A stretch of DNA of 64,000 bases from Closterium sp. Naga37s-1 (GCA_947471745.1 CANJKZ010000010.1:2575501-2639500); one strand, 5' to 3'. Counted from the first letter of the stretch, positions 42,250 to 54,332 are shown. A program made the numbers and translations. Notes: a model not told the origin generated them from the letters alone.

Positions 42250-44474
42250 CACTCATATGAGTGGTACTAAGAGTAAGTGCAACACTTAGGCATATACTTG
42301 GGACTAGGAAAAAGTGCGTTATGCACCTGTATGAGTGGTACTATGAGTAAGTGCATTATTTAGCGATATGAGTGGTATTATGAGTAGATGCGTTACTTAG
42401 CGATATGAGTGGTACTAAGAGTAAGCGCGTTGCTTAGTCATAAAAGAGGTACAAAGACATAGTGCATTTCTTAGCTGTATTAGTGGTACTAAGAGATTGT
42501 ATGTTACATAGCCATATAAGTGGTACTTAAGAGTAAGCGCGTTACTAAGCGATATAAATGTGACCAAGAGTAAGTGCGTTACTCAGCCGTATGAGTGAAA
42601 CTATTAGTATGTCCGTTACTTAGATATGAATGATAATAAGTGCGTTCTTTAGCGATATCAGTGCTACTAAATGTAAACGCGTTACGTAGCCATATGAGTG
42701 GTAGTAAGAGTTAGTACGATACTTATCCATATGAATGGTACTAAGAGTTAGTGCACTTAGCCATATGAGTGGTACTGAGGGTATGTCCATTACTTACTGA
42801 TATGAGTGTGACCAAGAGTAAGTGCATTATTTAGCGATGTGAATGGAACTAAGAGTAAGTGTGTTACTTTGCCATATGAGAGGTACAAAGAGTAAGTGCG
42901 TTACGTAGCCATGTGAGAGGTACTAGAAGATAGAGAGTTACCTTGCCATATGACTGGTTATAAGAGTCAGTACATTACGTAGCTATATGAGAGGTACTAG
43001 TAATAAGTGCGTTACTTAGCAATATGAGTGGTACTAATAGTAAGTGCCTTAGTTAGCCAAATGAATAGTACTAAGTGTAACTGCGGTACTATGTGTAAGT
43101 GGGTCACTTTGCCATATGAGTGTAATATGAGTAAGTGCGTTACTTAGCGATATGAATGCTACTAAGAGTAAGTGTTATCAAGCGACATGAACACAACTAA
43201 GGGTAAATGCGCTACTCGGTTGTATGAGTATGTCCGTTAATTAACAAAGAGTGATACCAAAACTCAGTGCGTTATTTAGCGATATGAGTGAAACTAAATG
43301 TAAGTGCGTTAGTTAGCTATATAAGTAGTACCAAGAGTAAGCGCGTTACTTTGCCATATGAGTGGTACTAGAAGTAAGTGCGGCACTTAGCCATATGAAT
43401 GATATTAAGAGTAAGTGCGTTAATTTGCCATATGAGTGGTACTAAGAATAAGTGCGTTAATTGGCTATTTGAGTGGTACGAAGAGTAATTGCACTACTTA
43501 GACATATGAAAGGGTACATGCGTTACTTAGCTGTATGAGTGGTACTTAGAGTAATTTGTTACTTAGTTCTATGAATGGTACTAAGAGTGAGTTACTTAGC
43601 TTTAAGAGTGGTACTAAGAGTGAGTGCTAATGCACTGTGAGTGAGTGCTTAGCCATACGAGTGATACTAAAAGTAACTGTGTTTTCTTTGCAATACATGT
43701 GGTACTAATTGTAAGTTCGCTACTTAGCTGTATCAATGAATTAAAAGTAACTGCGTTACTTCGCGATACGAGTGCCACTAAGAGTAAGTGCGTTACTCAG
43801 CTCTATGAGTGGTACTAAGAGTAAGTGCTTTACTTAGCCATGTGGGTGATACCGTGAGTAAGTGTGTTAGTGGTTCTAAGATTTAGTGCGTTAATTTACG
43901 ATGTTAGTGGTACTTACAAGTAGGTGCGTTACTTAACCATATGAGTGTTTCTAAGAGTCAGTGCTTTATTTAGCCTATGAATAATACTAATGGTAAGTGT
44001 ATGAATTAGCGATATGAGTGGTTCTAACAGTAAGAGTGTTCCTTAGCTATATGAGTGGTACTAAGAGTAAGAACGTTATTTAGCTCTTTGAGAGGTACTA
44101 AGAGTAAGTGTGTTACTTAGCCATATAAGTGGTACTAAGAGTAAGTGCATTACTTTGCCATGTGAGTGATACTGAGAGTAAGTGTGTTAATTAGCCTATG
44201 AGTGGATCTAAGAGTAAGTGCGTTAATAGTAATATGAGTGGTACTTACAAGTAAGTGCGCTTATACTTACACTTAGATGAGCCACGTCGACCTCGGAAGT
44301 GCGTGCGTTAATTAGCGATGTGGGTGGTATTAAGAGTATGTGTGTCACTAAGCTATATGAGAGGTACTAACAGTATGTGCGGTACTTACCTGTATGAGTG
44401 GTACTATAAATATGTGCGTTACTTATCAATATGACTTGTACTAAATGTTAGTGTGTCAATTAGCCATATTAGGA
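42250..44474 (-). repeat. 37-bp satellite array, reverse units
   Basis: About 60 degenerate units in the same orientation as 35930-37496. The part 43255-44188 is a close copy (over 90% by eye) of 35925-36845, including its variant units, so a whole block was duplicated. A 21-bp fragment matching LTR-B lies at 44276-44296. No gene. Confidence 0.92.
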
Positions 44475-44509
44475 GTAGTCTAGCTCCCGCTGATTAAGTT
44501 ATCTCCGCA
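44475..44509 (+). repeat. B1 5' LTR remnant
   Basis: GTAGTCTAGCTCCCGCTGAT...ATCTCCGCA is the end of LTR-B. The next bases TGGTGCGGTGGG may be the primer-binding site, because the matching position in B2 reads TAGTGCGGTCAG. It is not the initiator-Met type, and the tRNA is not identified. Confidence 0.7.
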
Positions 44510-44989
44510 TGGTGCGGTGGGCGTAGACGGCACACGACTTACCTTTCAGTCTAGTCGACCTAATGGTCCCTTACCTAATTCGTCTTCGTAGGCCAGCAGC
44601 TGTGCGGTAGTCACTATGGGGGGCGCCGTAGGTAACACGGGGGTGGTGGACGCCCTGGAGGCACGACCGAAGGATGCGAGGAGACGCCATGAGGCTCGTA
44701 AGTACGGGAATACTCTTCCTTGGGCGGTTGTCGAGGCTGGCATCCGCTCCGTATGGATGACAGAGCATCCTTCTCGACCAGGCTCTCCTCGTCCTGTGAA
44801 CAGCGAAGGCGGCGTCGACGCGGGCCTCAACGTTGGTGGTGACAAAGTTGGCAGCTGTGTCGGAGGCAAGTCGTCGAGGCAGAGAGGAGTAATCCACGCC
44901 GACGAGGTCGGCGGCGTTTAAGCGCGACGACAGCAGTCGTCGGCGGCTGCAGGGTCCTCGCAAGGCAACGTCAGGGTCGACGAAATTAA
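44510..44989 (+). other. B1 leader
   Basis: Untranslated region between LTR remnant and gag. It is homologous to the stretch left of the B2 5' LTR (62.25-62.62 kb, minus strand). No feature beyond a possible primer-binding site at its start. Confidence 0.6.
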
Positions 44990-45960
44990 ATGATGCCGTC
45001 GTCGGCGACCCATGTGACGGCGAGCGGGATAGCGCCGAGCTACGGCTACTTCAAATTTACGCCGGACAGAATCTCGGTCAACCTCCTGCTGGTCGGTCGA
45101 CCCGGCATCCTCACCTGGAAGGAAGCCATCGAGCCTCAGCTGGAGATGGCCGGGCTGATGGGCTTCGCCACTGGCACCGTGGGGATGCTGTCGGAGAACT
45201 ACCCCGAATTGCGCGTGGGGTTTCGCGTTGTGCAGCTGTTGACCTTCACTGTTATCTCGCGGTGCTGCTCGCCGGGCGTGCAGATCGCCTTGATGCCGAG
45301 CAGGGACTACGCGGACGCCGGCCACCAGGCGTGGCACTTCATCGAATCGACATACCAAGTCACTGACGACCTATACATCGGCCAGCTCGAGGAGCAGGTG
45401 ACGCATCTACGGATGGGCGACCAGGAGACTGCGACCGACTACTGCAACCGGGCTCTGCGACTTTTTGCCACCATGAAGATGTCCAGCGTGCAGTACTCGA
45501 CGGCGTCGTACGTCACCTACGTCCTGAAGGGCCTCCCGAGCAGCTACAACCTGATGAAGCGGCCGCCGGTGGTGCCAAGCACGCAGACAACGCTCAACGA
45601 AGACTCCCCGACCTCGTACATCCTAAGGAACGAGGTGATGCAGGAGGCCGAGCGTTCCTTGGAGCTCCATCCGCAGGCGAACTACGCTGCCCCGGCAAAG
45701 CAAGGTGGTCGACCGGGACAGCGCGAGCAAGGCGGCGGTGGAAGCAGTGGTGGAAGGCCGGCAAGCAGAAGTCGGCCAAGGATGGAGGTCGAGGAGGAGG
45801 AGGTCGAAGTCGGGAGTGCTGGATCTGCCACAGCCCCGACCACCTCTCCTTCGAGTGCCCCGACCGCAGTGATTCCGACGACGACGACGCCAAGGGAGGC
45901 TGCGGGAGATGGTCCAGGTGTCGTCCACGTCGAGGAAACTAGCTGCGCAAGGAGAAGCAG
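44990..45960 (+). pseudogene. B1 gag with zinc knuckle
   Basis: Copia gag of UBN2 type: APSYGYFKFTPDRISVNLLL, TWKEAIEPQLEMAGLMGFAT, HLRMGDQETATDYCNRALRL, FATMKMSSVQYSTASYVTYV, LKGLPSSYNLMKR and SYILRNEVMQEAERSL. A CX2CX4HX4C knuckle (CWICHSPDHLSFEC) is encoded at 45817-45858. Particle protein of copia-B; unlike gag-A in sequence. Broken element. Confidence 0.85.
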
Positions 45961-46082
45961 TCAAATAAATCGACCTCGACAAAGAACGCCGACTCCTCTG
46001 CTGGCGGCAAGGTGCGAGACGACAAGGAGGCGTCGTGGAGCCGACCGTCTTGTTGGCGTCGGAGGCAGGCAAGGATTTCTAG

Positions 46083-46283
46083 GTGGTGGCGGCAGCTGTG
46101 CAGGCAAACCCGTCGACGGTCCTGGTCGACAGCGGCTGTTCTCACCATCTGATGGGGACGAAAGACGCCTTCATCGAGTGGGGGCTAAGCGGCAACGTCA
46201 AGCACGTGCGCGGCTTCAATGGGGCGCTGCAGGACGTCAAGGGCCGAGGCACGATCGCCCTGCAAGGGAAGGCCATGAAGTAG
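46083..46283 (+). pseudogene. B1 protease
   Basis: VLVDSGCSHHLMGTKDAF is the copia aspartic protease active-site block, followed by NVKHVRGFNGALQDVKGRGT. The dimeric enzyme would cut the polyprotein. Fossil. Confidence 0.8.
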
Positions 46284-47275
46284 GTGCTGATTCCCGACGT
46301 CTACATCCCGGGTGTGCGGGCGAACCTGCTGTCCGCCAGCCAGCTGAAGGAGAACGGCGTGAAGCTGCAGGAGAACGGGGTTGGGATGCTCCTTGTTTCG
46401 GCGGTGGGGGACGTTCTTGGTCGGGCAACGTATACCGGCCGGGTTCTCTGCACCGACCTGCGTCCCTGCTCGGCGACGTCCCCGACGGAGGTGGTGGCCT
46501 CGCGGGCGATCGTCTCGGCGACGAAGCCTACGCCGGACCGGCTGCATGCCAGGCTCGCACACGTCGCCATGGACACCAGGAGCTCAGCGAAGCACGAGGT
46601 CGCCACTGCGCTGGACCTTAAGCCGGCGAGAAACTGGTACGGCACACCTTCCCCGACCAGGGCTTTGGCGCCAACGACGTGCTGGTCGTCGTGCACATCG
46701 ACCTGTGCGGGCCGTTTCGTGTGGGTGCCAAGGATGGCAGCCTATACTTCTTGCTGCTGAAGGACCGCAAGACCCGCTACGTGTGGGTGAGGCCGGTCGC
46801 CAAGAAGTCGGACGTGCTGCAGGAGTTCATGCAGTGGCTGGCAGTGGCTGAACGGCAGACGAAGAACTCGGTGCTGATGCTGTGCTCCAACCAGGGAGGG
46901 GAGTTCCTCGGGAAGGTGTTCACCGACTTCGTGGACGGCAAAGGGATCGTCCACGACCTGACCTGCCCGTACACCCAGCAGCAGAACAGCATGGCGGAGT
47001 GGGAGATGAGAATGGTGGTGGAGTCAGTGCGAACGATGCTGCTGTACATGGGCGTGCAGCACCACTGGTGGCACTTCGCTCTGCGTCAGGCCATTTGAGT
47101 CCGCAACTGCCTTCAGAGGTCGGCCCTGCCGCCTAGGACGACGCCGTACCAGCTGCTGACCGGGAAGAAGCCCGAGTTGTCGCTGGCATGCATGTAGGGC
47201 TGCATGGCTCAGTTTCTGGTCCCCGAGCAGCAACGAGGTGGGAAGCTGAACTCGAAGGCCAGGTGGGGTCTTCAT
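46284..47275 (+). pseudogene. B1 GAG-pre-integrase and integrase core
   Basis: LIPDVYIPGVRANLLSASQL and TGRVLCTDLRPC (pre-integrase), then integrase with VHIDLCGPFRVGAKDGSLYF, LLLKDRKTRYVWVRPVAKKS, CSNQGGEFLGKVFTDF and QQQNSMAEWEMRMV, ending with a GLRQ/TPYQLLTGKKPEL-type block. Interrupted at 47276 by a solo LTR-A and resumed at 48369. Broken. Confidence 0.83.
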
Positions 47276-48368
47276 TGTTGGTGTAAGGGCCTAATAAACT
47301 CAAGCTATTAAGACTTTATCAAACTTAAAACCTCTCCTCGGGGTCACCTCCAAGGGTCCTTGGGTGCCTGGTACAAGACCAGCCCCTATCCTCGGGTCCG
47401 AGCTTGTAGAGAGAGGGATCAAGTGGGACTTAGTCAAAACAGCAAGAGTACCTTGAACGTCGCGCAGCGTATCGTGCAGACCATCGATCAGATTAAGCTG
47501 AGAATTTTGTATATCGAAGCTCGCTCCAAGAGCTTTAAAATGAACCAAGTTGCCTCGCGAAAAGTTCTGCCATTACGAAGTTATGGCTCGGACAGCGTTT
47601 GCCTAGCGTTGGAGTGCTAGCGTACTAGCGTTGACTCGGGTAGCATTCCGCCGTCGCACCGCGTAAAAACGAAATTCCAGCAAGGAAGGAATTTGCTTGA
47701 ATCAATTTGACTATATCCAGGTACAAACAGAGAAGGAATAAATAGTTCTAGCTAGCAAGGACCTTGGGAATGAACCTGGGAACAACCAGGGATGATCCCA
47801 AATAATTCCAAGCAACAGAACCAACCTGGCTAGACAAAACAGCAGGTAGTAGGTTGGTAAACAACCTCTGGTTCTGTTTTTCCAACCTGGGAAAACAACA
47901 ACCAGGTTCAGGTCCTAAAAACAGAACCTGTTTCGTCTTTGCCCAACCAGCCAAAAACTGGTTCCGCTGGTTTCCCCTGGCCCTTTAGCATGCAGATACA
48001 GACAAACAACATCCAACCTTCACCTAAATTGTACCCCTATAGTGCCTGCCCTGCTACACTATAGTCAACCAAACAAAACAGTACAATTTCGAGTTGGATA
48101 GAACTGAATCTGCACAATCAATTCAACCGAACCGCAAAGCTTCCATCTTGGGTTCCTTTGCGAGCTCGTCCTTTCTGCATGTACTGTTCATAGCGCGTAC
48201 AATGTTGTGCCAAAGCGCACAATGCGCGAGTACCTGCAAATGCTTCAAGCGAAAATTGCGAAAGCAAACAAACACACGAACATTCCATTCACACCCAAAT
48301 GCATTCGCACACGCATACTCGTACAAACAGACGGCAGGATGTCGTGCAATGTGAATTTGCACCCAACA
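47276..48368 (-). mobile_element. Solo copia-A LTR in B1 integrase
   Basis: 1,093-bp LTR-A in reverse, TGTTGGTGTAAGGGCCTAAT...GCACCCAACA, flanked by TTCAT at 47271-47275 and 48369-48373. No internal sequence is present, so it is a solo LTR. Length equals the A1 LTRs. Confidence 0.94.
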
Positions 48369-48702
48369 TTCATCTCCATGTGTCGGAGGAGAGCAAGGGC
48401 TGGGAGCTCCTCGACCTCACCGACAACAGAGTAGCCACCACGTCGGAGATGGTGTTCTATGAGATAATGTTGCTGGAGGTGTGGAAGTCGGAGCACGGGC
48501 CGGCGTCGGGGCGGACGCAAGTCAACCTGCCGACGGACACCTCGACGGCAACGCTCACTTTGCTTGCCAAGGTCGGTGAGCTTGCTGATGAGGACGCCGA
48601 GGTCGTCAGTCCCCGTTCCCCTTTCCGTGCCTCTCCTGCCCCTCCCCTTGTAGCCGACCTGCGTGGGCTGACTCCAGTGTCGGCCGTCGGCGATGAGGGG
48701 AG
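48369..48702 (+). pseudogene. B1 integrase C-terminal region and spacer
   Basis: VSEESKGWELLDLTDNRVAT, TSEMVFYEIMLLEVWKSEHG, then a Ser/Pro/Ala spacer with PPLVADLRGLTPVSAVGDEG. It matches B2 at 53.2-53.5 kb (minus). It ends at the TRIM-E insertion. Confidence 0.8.
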
Positions 48703-49529
48703 TGTCTTAGTTAGCAGGCAGAAACAGAATTGAAGAAAGGAGGGGGTTTCACTAGTAGCAGTTGGGATACATATAGCAAACCCTAACTGGGTTGTACCCG
48801 CTATAGAGCACCCCACTACAGGCTAGATAATAACATTCTGACACACCCCCATAGCCAAAGTGGGGTGTAATCAGCAGAGCACGCAGTCATAGAGCAGGTT
48901 CCCAATTGCAAGCAAAGCTAGAGGCTATCACAGAGGGCAAGTGAGGAGGAGGAAAGACTGTGGGGGCGAGAAGATGGGAGGCGACTGCTGAAGCTGCAGA
49001 CACACAGGAGCTGCTGGCTCAGTGGCTACCGAAGCAAGGGCCCGGACTACAGGAGTAACTGGCTCCGCGGAGATTGTAGCCTCCTGACTTGAGCAACTGA
49101 CCCACAGGCGACTGGCGACTACTGGAGATTGTAGCCTCCGGACTACTGGCGCTGCTGACGACACGATGGTTGCCTCCACTCAACCTCCCCCAGCTGCCCC
49201 ACGCCCCTATCACACACCCCCTGCTGCACCCCTAGCTCCACTCCCACGACACCCCCCTAGCACCACTCCTTCGGCTCCCACACACCCACCCCCCTGAGCG
49301 GCAGCTGCAGCAGCGGGAGACGGAGGAGGAGGAGTAGTGGAACGGCGCACAGAAACTGCACCCCCATACCCCCCACCCCCAAACCCTAATTCAGGAGAAC
49401 GGGCAGCAGCAGGGGTGGGGCGCCGTCAGAAGCACGGGGGGCAGCGGGCAGCTCAGGGGCAGAGAGGAACGGGCCGCCCACGGGCCTGGCACAGCCAGAC
49501 AAACCGCGCGCAGGCGGCCCGAGCCGCGC

Positions 49530-49660
49530 GCGGGCCTGGCGCAGCCCGTACGGGCCGCGCGCGGGCCTGGCGCAGCCCGTACGGGCCGCGCGCGGGCCTG
49601 GCGCAGCCCGTACGGGCCGCGCGCGGGCCGGGCGCAGCCCGTACGGGCCGCGCTCGGGGC
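49530..49660. repeat. 31-bp tandem repeat inside TRIM-E
   Basis: Four copies of a 31-bp GC-rich unit with GGGCCTGGCGCAGCCCGTAC followed by GGGCCGCGCGC. It lies between the primer-binding site and the middle of TRIM-E, in the leader position where copia-D has its 19-bp repeats. Confidence 0.9.
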
Positions 49661-49754
49661 TAGCGCAGCCCGCGCTGGCCGGGACGGGCGACCAGGGACG
49701 ACGGGCTGGTCCCCGTCGCCCGTCGAAGCGCCCCCCGGGGGCGACGCGCGGACC

Positions 49755-49905
49755 GACGGGGCAGAAAGCCGCCGCGCGCCTCGGGGCGCACGGCGGGCAG
49801 AGAACCGCCGCACGCCCCGGGGCGCACGGCGGGCAGAAAACCGCCGCGCGCCGCGGGGCACACGTCGGGCAGAAAACCGCGGCACGCTCCGAGCGCGCGG
49901 CGGGA
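49755..49905. repeat. 36-bp tandem repeat inside TRIM-E
   Basis: About four imperfect copies of a 36-bp unit containing CGGGCAGAAAACCGCCGCGC. GC-rich and non-coding. Confidence 0.85.
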
Positions 49906-50146
49906 AGAAAAATCCGTCGCACGCCACGGGGCGTGCAACACACAGAGTAGCAGCGGAAGCAGTTAGGTGGGCCCACAGGCCAGGAGCGTAAATGCTCTGA
50001 AACCATGTCTTAGTTAGCAGGCAGAAACAGAATTGAAGAAAGGAGGGGTTTTCACTAGCAGCAGTTGGGATACATATAGCAAACCCTAACTGGGTTGTAC
50101 CCGCTATAGAGCACCCCACTACAGGCTAGATAATAACATTCTGACA

Positions 50147-50672
50147 GGGAGACGTGGGGTGCCGCTTGTGGCGCCGGCCAAGAGCATCGCCGATGGCCGA
50201 CGTGACGTCCAGCAAGTCGGCGTGAGTGTGAAGTCGACGCTGACGGGGGAGAAGCAGGCCCAGGAGGTGCAGCCGACTTTGGTGAAGCCGGCGAAGGAGG
50301 CATCGGCAGGGTAGCAGCCGACAGGGAAGCAGGCAGCAGCGAAGTCGATCAAGGAGCAGTCGGCGACCGGGCGATCGGCAGAGGAGCCGACCACAGGGGA
50401 GAAATCGAGAGGGAAGCCGACTCAGGTGCAGCTGGACGACGAAGGCAGTGAAGCTGGTGACGATGGAGGGGAGCAACCGGGCGCCGAGGAGTCCTCCAAC
50501 AGCGACGTGGTAGAGGTCCAGGCCGAACTCGGAGGCCGCCCGATTTCTTCGAGCAGCCGGCCGACTTCCTGACGAAGGCTCTGCACTATCCGGCCTCCAA
50601 CCGATGCTTCGTCGCAATCGGCCAAGTGCGCCTGGCCGATGTGGGCGACGGCGACGATGACGTGCAGCAGTA
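50147..50672 (+). pseudogene. B1 spacer and RNase H end
   Basis: After TRIM-E the B1 spacer continues, and at about 50559-50672 the RNase H terminus is seen (ADFLTKALHYPASNRCFVAI, GQVRLADVGDGDDDVQQ). A purine tract (CGGCAGGGGAGG) follows before the 3' LTR at 50802. Fossil. Confidence 0.75.
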
Positions 50673-50801
50673 GGTGCCATGCCCTCTTGCATGGCTGGCG
50701 CGGTGACAGGCGTGCTGTGTGTTGGGTGCACGCTCACGAGCTGTTCTCCGAGTGGTGCTGCCATGTGGGCTGGGGGCCAATGCATGAACGCGGCAGGGGA
50801 G

Positions 50802-51387
50802 GGTCAACGGGAGTTGTGTTGGCCCCGTCCTCGCTTGGGTGGAGCCGACCTCGTGGTTGGGTGAACGGGGTGCAGCCGACCTGCAGCAGTGGGCGAGCTG
50901 GTCGACAGGGCTGGTCGACTTGCCCGGGGGCCATTGCATGGGCGCCGACTTCAGGAGATCGACCTGGGAGGTTGACCTGTGGGGGGGCCTCGACTTGGTG
51001 ATGCCGACTTGGAGCAGCCGACCTCGTGGTCGGCTGGCTGCTGTGCTGGTTGAGCTCGGGCTTGTCGACCAGGTGCGCGGTCGACAAGGAACGGTCGACC
51101 AATGGTGGTCGTCGACCTGCGATGTCTACGGGTACAAGGAGGAGCTGGTCGATGAGGTGGTTGCCCGGTCAACCAGGTTACCTGGGTAACGAGGTTCTGC
51201 GGAGGAGTGCAACAGTTGCCCAGGTGGTATTGGCGAGACCGACCTCGGTGGTGGTATCCCGAGGTCGACGTGGCTGATCAGATGCAGTCGTCAGCATGAG
51301 GTTGATTTGGTATATGCGCTGTGCAGGTGCCAAGGCACGCAAGCCAATCATCTGCGAGCACCTGCGAAACAGGTGCGCTGCTGTTCT
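50802..51387 (+). repeat. B1 3' LTR, first part
   Basis: Starts GGTCAACGGGAGTTGTGTTG. GTCGAC-rich. It runs to GCGCTGCTGTTCT, where the minus-strand B2 begins. GTTCT at 51383-51387 is the target duplicated at 63579-63583. Confidence 0.88.
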
Positions 51388-52300
51388 TGCGGATATAACT
51401 TTAGCAATGGGAGCTAGACTACGGGCTAGGCTTGGGTGCTCGTGTCATCTCTGCGTTTGTTCCTTAGTCGTTCTCTAGCACTTTTGCGTTCACGCGGCAA
51501 AACCGTAAGAGTTTCACTAGCAAAATTTAACAATTATAGCAGCAACATTGGCATCACAGACTGCATCAAAGCAAGCTTGGCTGCTGGTCGACCTCCAGAG
51601 CAGCACGGTCGACCGCGCTCCAACGCAGCAGTGCTCGCACGGCTCCAGCGTTGCAGAGTAGCGGTGCGCCAACGTTGCCAGTCCACGGTGTGCCAGCGCT
51701 GCAGCAAGTCGGCTGCACAGCGTTGCACCCGCAGGACAACGGTGCACCTGCTCCGCAGCTGGTTGGTGCTCTACACCTTGTCACGAGCACAGCGCAAACG
51801 CCTGGCAGACTCGACGCCAGCGATTACGCCCACCAGTCACGTCGACCTCGGGATACCACCCCGGCGACCTTCGCACACGTTGCCCGGGTATCCCGGTCGT
51901 CCGGGCAACCCCGCCTGGTCGACCAGCTCAATCCGTAGCCGGCCACACATGCCCGGCGTCCCCAGTCCGGCGTCCAGGCGCCCAGGATGCCATGCAGACC
52001 TCTAGGGCGGCGTCCAGCTTCCCAGGACACCGACCACACGCCCAGGTCGGTGTCCAGCCTCCCAGGACGCCGTGAAGATGACCAGGTCGGCGTCAAGGCT
52101 CCTAGGACGCCATCCAGGCATTCAGTACGTTGACCCGGCGTTCTCCAGCTTGGCGCCCTCCAGCCAGGCGCCCCCCAGCTCGGTGCCCTTGCAGTGGCCC
52201 CCGTGCCCACTGCTGTAGGTCGGCTGCAGCCTCCGCACATCTGACCACGAGGTCGGCTCCGCCCAAGCGAGGACGGGGCCACACAACACTCTCGTTGACA
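51388..52300 (-). repeat. B2 left LTR-B, minisatellite-bearing subtype
   Basis: 913 bp, TGCGGATATAACTTTAGC...CTCGTTGACA on the plus strand. About 90% or more identical by eye to 62626-63578. Contains 40-bp imperfect repeats around 51957-52150 (GGCGTCCAG, CCCAGGACGCC words) that the plus-strand LTR-B copies lack. Confidence 0.88.
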
Positions 52301-52485
52301 GTTCTGCGGGAGCATCGTCAGCATACCGTCGACTCGCAACCGTTGGCATGCCGTCGTTCTGCGGCGTTGGGGGGCCACGTCTGTGCACTGCTGGAGTTCG
52401 GTCGACCAAGTCGTGCATGCGGTCGACCGTGCTGCGCTGGCAGTCGACCGACCTGCATGCTAGCATCTGATGTAGCATCTGGTAC
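52301..52485 (+). repeat. Plus-strand LTR-B fragment
   Basis: Starts GTTCTGCGGGAGCATCGTCA and ends at TAGCATCTGATGTAGCATCT. It closely matches 63579-63740, the continuation of the B1 3' LTR. It sits between the left B2 LTR and B2 pol. Confidence 0.82.
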
Positions 52486-54332
52486 TTCGTCGTCAGCACC
52501 CATTCTTCATGCTGTTCACCCCCGGCGGGCGTTCGACCAACTCCCAAGTGCCCATGCTGATGAGGCTACGGATCTCCTCCTCCATGGCGGCCTTCACCGC
52601 CGGGCCCTTCCAGCTCGCCAACGCCTCCTTCACCGACATCGTAGAGATGTCCCAGTGGTGCTCGGGGTCGGCGTGCATGTCGGGGTCGAGCTTCGGCAGC
52701 TCCTCATCCTCCTCGGCGTCGTCGTACACCAGGTCATCGGCGTCCACGTCGTACACCGTGGTGAAGGCAGCAGGGATGAAGAAGTCAGGCGGTCTCCGAA
52801 GTCGGCCGTTACGCCGTGGTTCAGGCTGAGCCTCCTCGGCGTCCCCTCCATCATCATCAGTGTCGCTACCCTCAGCATCCTGCTGGACCTCAGTCGGTGT
52901 CCCAGCTGACATCTTCCCTGCGTTCGACTCCCCTGCCGACCGCCCAATCGCCGGCTGCTCTCGGCCGGCTTCGCTGCTGCCTGCTCCCCTGTCGGCTGCT
53001 GCGCTACTGGTGTCTCCTTCACCGGCTTCACCAAAGTCGGCTGCACCTCCTCGGCCTGCGGCTCCCATATCGGCGTCGACGCCGCTCCCACGTCGGCGTC
53101 CTTCGCATTGCGTCGGCCACCGGCGATGTTCTTGGCCAGCGCCACAGGCGACGTCACACTGCTCCCTTCATCATCGGAGGCCGACACCGGAGTCAGGCCA
53201 CGCAGGTTGGCTACAAGGGGAGGGGTAGGAGGGGCAGGGGAAGGGGAGGAAGGACGTACGTCCTCGGCGTCCCGTAGCAGTAAGGTCACAGACCTCGACG
53301 AGCAAAGGGAGCGTCGCCGTCGAGGTGTCTGTCGGCGGGTCGACCGGCGTCCGCCCCGACGCCGGGCCGTGCTCCGACTTCTATACCTCCAGCGACATCG
53401 TCTCGTAGAACACCACATCCGACGTGATGACCAACTGGTTGTCGGCGATGTCCAGGAGCTCCCAGCCTTTGCTCTCCTCCGAGACACCGAGATAAAGGCC
53501 CACCTGGCCTTGGGCTTCAGCTTCCCACCACGCTGCTGCTTGGGGACCTAGAACTGTGCCATGCAGCCCCACACCCGCGCCAGGGACAAGTCGGGCTTCT
53601 TCCCGGTGAGCAGCTGGTTCGGCGTCGTCCCCGGCGGCAGCGTTGACCGCTCAAGACAGGTGCGGACCCAGACGGCCTGCAACTGAGAGAGGTGCCACCA
53701 ATGGTGTTGAACGCCTAAGCATCATCCGCACCGACTCCACCACTGTCCGCATCTCCCGCTCCGCCATGCCGTTCTGCTGTGGGGTGTACGGGCAGGTCAG
53801 GTCGTGGACGACCCCCTTTCCGTTTACAAAGTCGGTGAACTGCTTCCCGAGGAACTCCCCTCCCCGGTCAGAGCGCAGCATCAATACTGACTTCTTTGTC
53901 TGTCGCTCAGCCACCGCTAGCCACTGTACGAACTCCTGCACCGCATCCGACTTGGCGACCAGCCTCACCCACACGTAGCGGGTCTTGCGGTTTTTCAGCA
54001 GCAAGAAGTACAGATGACCGTCCTTGGCAGCCACGCGAAAAGGCACGCACAGGTCGATGTGCACAACAGCCAGCACGTCGTCGGTGTCGGAGCCCTGGTC
54101 GGGGAAGGTGTACCGCGCCAGCTTTCCGCCGACGCACAAAGCATACGGTGAGCCGGCGCCAAACGCCGACTTGAGGTCCAGGCCGGTGGCAACCTCGTGC
54201 TTCGCCAGTTTGTGATATCTATGCCGACGTGAGCAACCCTCGCATGCAGTATATCCGGCGTCGACTTCGTCGCTGAAACGATCGCCCACAGGGCTACCTC
54301 CTCCGTGGTGGGCATCGTCTGCTTGGCCGAGC
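52486..54332 (-). pseudogene. B2 integrase, spacer and RT start
   Basis: On the minus strand from 54.3 kb: pre-integrase remnant, integrase core (VVHIDLCVPFRVAAKDGHLY, LLLKNRKTRYVWVRLVAKSD, RSDRGGEFLGKQFTDFVNGK, YTPQQNGMAEREMRTVVESV), integrase C-terminal region (VSEESKGWELLDIADNQLVI), a long acidic spacer, and RT start (VKEALASWKGPAVKAAMEEE, IRSLISMGTWELVERPPGVN) at about 52.5-52.65 kb. All catalytic D, D and E positions are visible in the core. Part of a broken element. Confidence 0.87.

Larger units (their letters stand above)
48703..50146 (-). mobile_element. TRIM-E, short non-autonomous LTR element with TSD
   Basis: 1,444 bp with two 141-bp LTRs (48703-48843 and 50006-50146), which differ at only 2 positions by eye, and target duplication GGGAG (48698-48702 and 50147-50151). 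A TGGTTTCAGAGC primer-binding site on the minus strand at 49994-50005 touches the right LTR. The 1.16 kb inside shows no gag or pol, only GC-rich tandem repeats and a proline-rich, unremarkable stretch. LTR words and the primer-binding site match copia-D, so D-type elements probably supplied its enzymes. Structurally whole as a non-autonomous element and young. Confidence 0.9.

Noticed and set aside
49337-50119. Long frames on both strands of the GC-rich region in TRIM-E
   Set aside because: They arise from 31-bp and 36-bp GC-rich tandem repeats lacking stop codons. They have no known domain and are open on both strands.
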